From contig NZ_CP062008.1 in assembly GCF_005670685.2 (NCBI RefSeq), forward strand, positions 868,001 to 932,000: a stretch of DNA of 64,000 nt, read 5' to 3'. Under the pieces are notes generated by a model that was not told the DNA's origin, ran no database searches, and saw nothing but the letters and a program-made list of their open reading frames with translations. Positions within the stretch are counted from its first letter, which is position 1, and every line of letters starts with the position of its first letter. Positions 62,380 to 64,000 of this stretch are shown here, one piece after another. The stretch comes from Mycolicibacterium mucogenicum DSM 44124 (GTDB lineage Bacteria > Actinomycetota > Actinomycetes > Mycobacteriales > Mycobacteriaceae). A program made the translations under genes and the position numbers.

Positions 62380-63717
62380 ATGACCTCGGGAAAGGTGCGC
62401 CGAATCGTGAACTTTCGGCATCGGGCCGTCGGCGGCGCCACGACCATGTTCTCGCCGCTCATCGCGGCGGGACGGCTGAACGTGTCCGCGGCAATCGACG
62501 CCCGAAGGCGCGGGTATGACGGGTGGACCGGTGCGGTCAACACCGACTACGACCCGTTGGACCCTGTCGTTGCCGCACAACCCTATGCGGCCTACGACGC
62601 CTTACACCGCAGCGGTCGCGTCCACTACAACCCGCGGCGCGCGACCTGGATTCTGCACAGGCTCGACGATGTCCGCGCAGCCCTGCGCGACACCGATCAG
62701 GTGACGAGCAGTCATGGCGTGACCCGCGTGCGGATGGTCGCCGATCTCGTTGTGGTCACCGATGGCGAGCAGCATAGCCGCCTCAGAAAACAAGTCCAGC
62801 CGGCGTTCACCAAAGGCGCTCTGGACAGCTGGCGCAGCATCATCGACCAGATGGCGGCCGAGCTCGTCGACGACATGATCACTAGGGGCGAGTGCGATGC
62901 CGTACAGCGGCTGACGATCCCGATGCCGCTTCGGGTGATCGCCGCCATTCTCGGTGTGCCCGAAAGCGATATCGCCGACTTTCGCCGGTGGTCTGACGAC
63001 GCCACCCAGATCATCAACTTCACTCCCACGGCCAAAGGCGTCGCGAACACAGCGCGGTCGCTGCGAGCCGCATTCGCGCTACGTCGCTATTTCATGCGCC
63101 ATCTCGCGGACGGTCATCTCAAGGACTCGGATACCGTCCTGGGGCGCCTGGTGGCACACAGCACCGACGGCGCGTTGACCGACAGCCAGTTGTTCTACAT
63201 CGCGATCCTGCTGCTGATCGCCGGGAACGAGACCACGACCAACCTTCTCGGCGGCATGCTGCACACCTACGCCCACGACCCCGAGCAATACCAGCGGATC
63301 TGCGCCGACCCCGGCCTCATCCCGCAGGCCATCGAAGAACACGTCCGGTACACCAGTCCCATTCAGAATCTCTACCGCTACACCCGCGCTGACTATCAGG
63401 TCGGCGATGTCACCATCCCTTCGGGCTCTCGTGTGCTGCTGTCATTCGGTGCGGCCAACCGCGACCCACTCGCCTTCGACGAGCCCAACAACTTCCGAGT
63501 GGACCGAAACCCCCGTTCTCACGTCGGTTTTGGCTACGGCCCGCACTTGTGCCTCGGAGCGCCGCTCGCACGCATGGAGGCGCAGGCCGTCCTTCGTGAA
63601 CTGGTCGACCGCGTGTCCGGAATCTCGATGGCCGGGACGACGACATGGTCGACCAACAGCTCGCTGCGCGGTCCCACCCGCCTACCGGTCGTTCTCCACC
63701 CGAAGCGTGCGTCATGA
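62380..63717 (+). CDS. Cytochrome P450
   Basis: A 445-residue P450, soluble as usual in actinobacteria. The I-helix reads LLLIAGNETTTN, the ExxR is in EEHVRYTSPIQNLYRYT, and the haem loop is FGYGPHLCLGAPLARME with the Cys ligand. The N-terminus has RRGYDGWTGAVNTDYDPLDPVV. The substrate is unknown. ATG 62380 is used, although the frame stays open upstream to 62023. It overlaps the next ORF by ATGA. A small hairpin (arms CTGCCGG/CCGGCAG, 62334-62362) lies in its leader. Confidence 0.92.
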   Translation: MTSGKVRRIVNFRHRAVGGATTMFSPLIAAGRLNVSAAIDARRRGYDGWTGAVNTDYDPLDPVVAAQPYAAYDALHRSGRVHYNPRRATWILHRLDDVRAALRDTDQVTSSHGVTRVRMVADLVVVTDGEQHSRLRKQVQPAFTKGALDSWRSIIDQMAAELVDDMITRGECDAVQRLTIPMPLRVIAAILGVPESDIADFRRWSDDATQIINFTPTAKGVANTARSLRAAFALRRYFMRHLADGHLKDSDTVLGRLVAHSTDGALTDSQLFYIAILLLIAGNETTTNLLGGMLHTYAHDPEQYQRICADPGLIPQAIEEHVRYTSPIQNLYRYTRADYQVGDVTIPSGSRVLLSFGAANRDPLAFDEPNNFRVDRNPRSHVGFGYGPHLCLGAPLARMEAQAVLRELVDRVSGISMAGTTTWSTNSSLRGPTRLPVVLHPKRAS

Positions 63718-64000
63718 CCGGTGGACGCACGCGATCCGGACGGTGCGCACTGGCCGCGGGCTCGGCGCTCATCGTGTCCGGTATCGCGCACCTCGTGTGG
63801 CCGCAGGCATTCGAATCGGTCAACCGGATGGCCTTCGCCGACCACATCCAACGGCACGTGCTGATCAACGGCACCATCGAGGCCGGCCTGGGATTGTTGT
63901 TGCTGAAGGCCCGAACCCGTCGGGCCGCCGTGGTCGCCACAGCCGGCTATCTGACCTATTTCAACACCAGCCTGCTGTACCGGCAGAAGTTCGATTCGAC
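63714..64000 (+). CDS. Small membrane protein, 3' end cut by window
   Basis: The reading frame starts with an ATG overlapping the P450 stop and is open to the window end, 95 residues. It has hydrophobic segments at CALAAGSALIVSGIAHLVW, GTIEAGLGLLLL and AAVVATAGYLTYF, like DoxX/DUF4267-type membrane proteins. No function is assigned. The overlap shows it is co-transcribed with the P450. Confidence 0.6.
   Translation, partial: MTGGRTRSGRCALAAGSALIVSGIAHLVWPQAFESVNRMAFADHIQRHVLINGTIEAGLGLLLLKARTRRAAVVATAGYLTYFNTSLLYRQKFDS

Overview
This looks like a chromosomal window from a fast-growing mycobacterium (Mycolicibacterium type). The DNA is GC-rich. Gene order follows, from memory, the Mycobacterium tuberculosis Rv0946c-Rv0996 region: pgi, chorismate mutase, uvrD1, M23 peptidase, sucCD, DUF5336 and DUF6350 proteins, purNH, the MoxR/VWA pair, DUF1707, echA7-fadE12-accA2-accD2-fadE13-atuA, rpmF, mprAB-pepD-moaB2, mscL, the SAF protein, an FmdB/Ruc zinc ribbon, 5-FTHF cyclo-ligase, galU-moeA-rimJ-glpR and tRNA-Ala. 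Four MspA-type porin genes point to a rapid grower, because slow growers lack this family.

Layout. 1-12.1 kb is core metabolism and repair, ending with an S9 peptidase under a TetR gene. 12.8-20.4 kb is accessory: a TetR with a double operator, two adjoining AAA/STAND-like ATPases with wHTH tails, an ESX (type VII) substrate-like operon whose middle gene has an in-frame stop, a thiolase-like gene, and two lipoprotein genes related to the last gene of that operon. 20.5-35.3 kb holds two luciferase-like monooxygenases, envelope proteins, purine genes, mqo with a divergent LysR, an esterase and the MoxR-type ATPase/VWA pair. 35.4-43.8 kb is a tightly packed six-gene acyl-CoA operon with the composition of an acyclic terpene utilisation cluster. 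44-48.6 kb is the MprAB envelope-stress system with PepD and MoaB2; direct TCTCAG repeats at 11-bp spacing lie in front of mprA and pepD. 48.6-52.2 kb holds a perfect CRP-type palindrome, a 51-codon gene and four tandem porins separated by strong hairpins. 52.2-59.2 kb returns to core genes, including a 32-residue Cys-rich protein. Directly after tRNA-Ala, 59.2-62.1 kb is a second accessory ESX-substrate module: a secreted protein, a WXG100 pair with an ATGA overlap, an amidase-domain effector and its EspC-like partner. A P450 and a cut-off membrane protein finish the window.

The least explained elements are the iteron-controlled ATPase pair (12.9-15.2 kb), the interrupted ESX substrate (15.8-17.2 kb), the tRNA-adjacent amidase effector module (59.3-62.1 kb), and two 126-bp palindromic elements, each between convergent genes. 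No rRNA, CRISPR array, transposase or prophage was seen. All family names rest on reading motifs and remembered synteny; no search was run.
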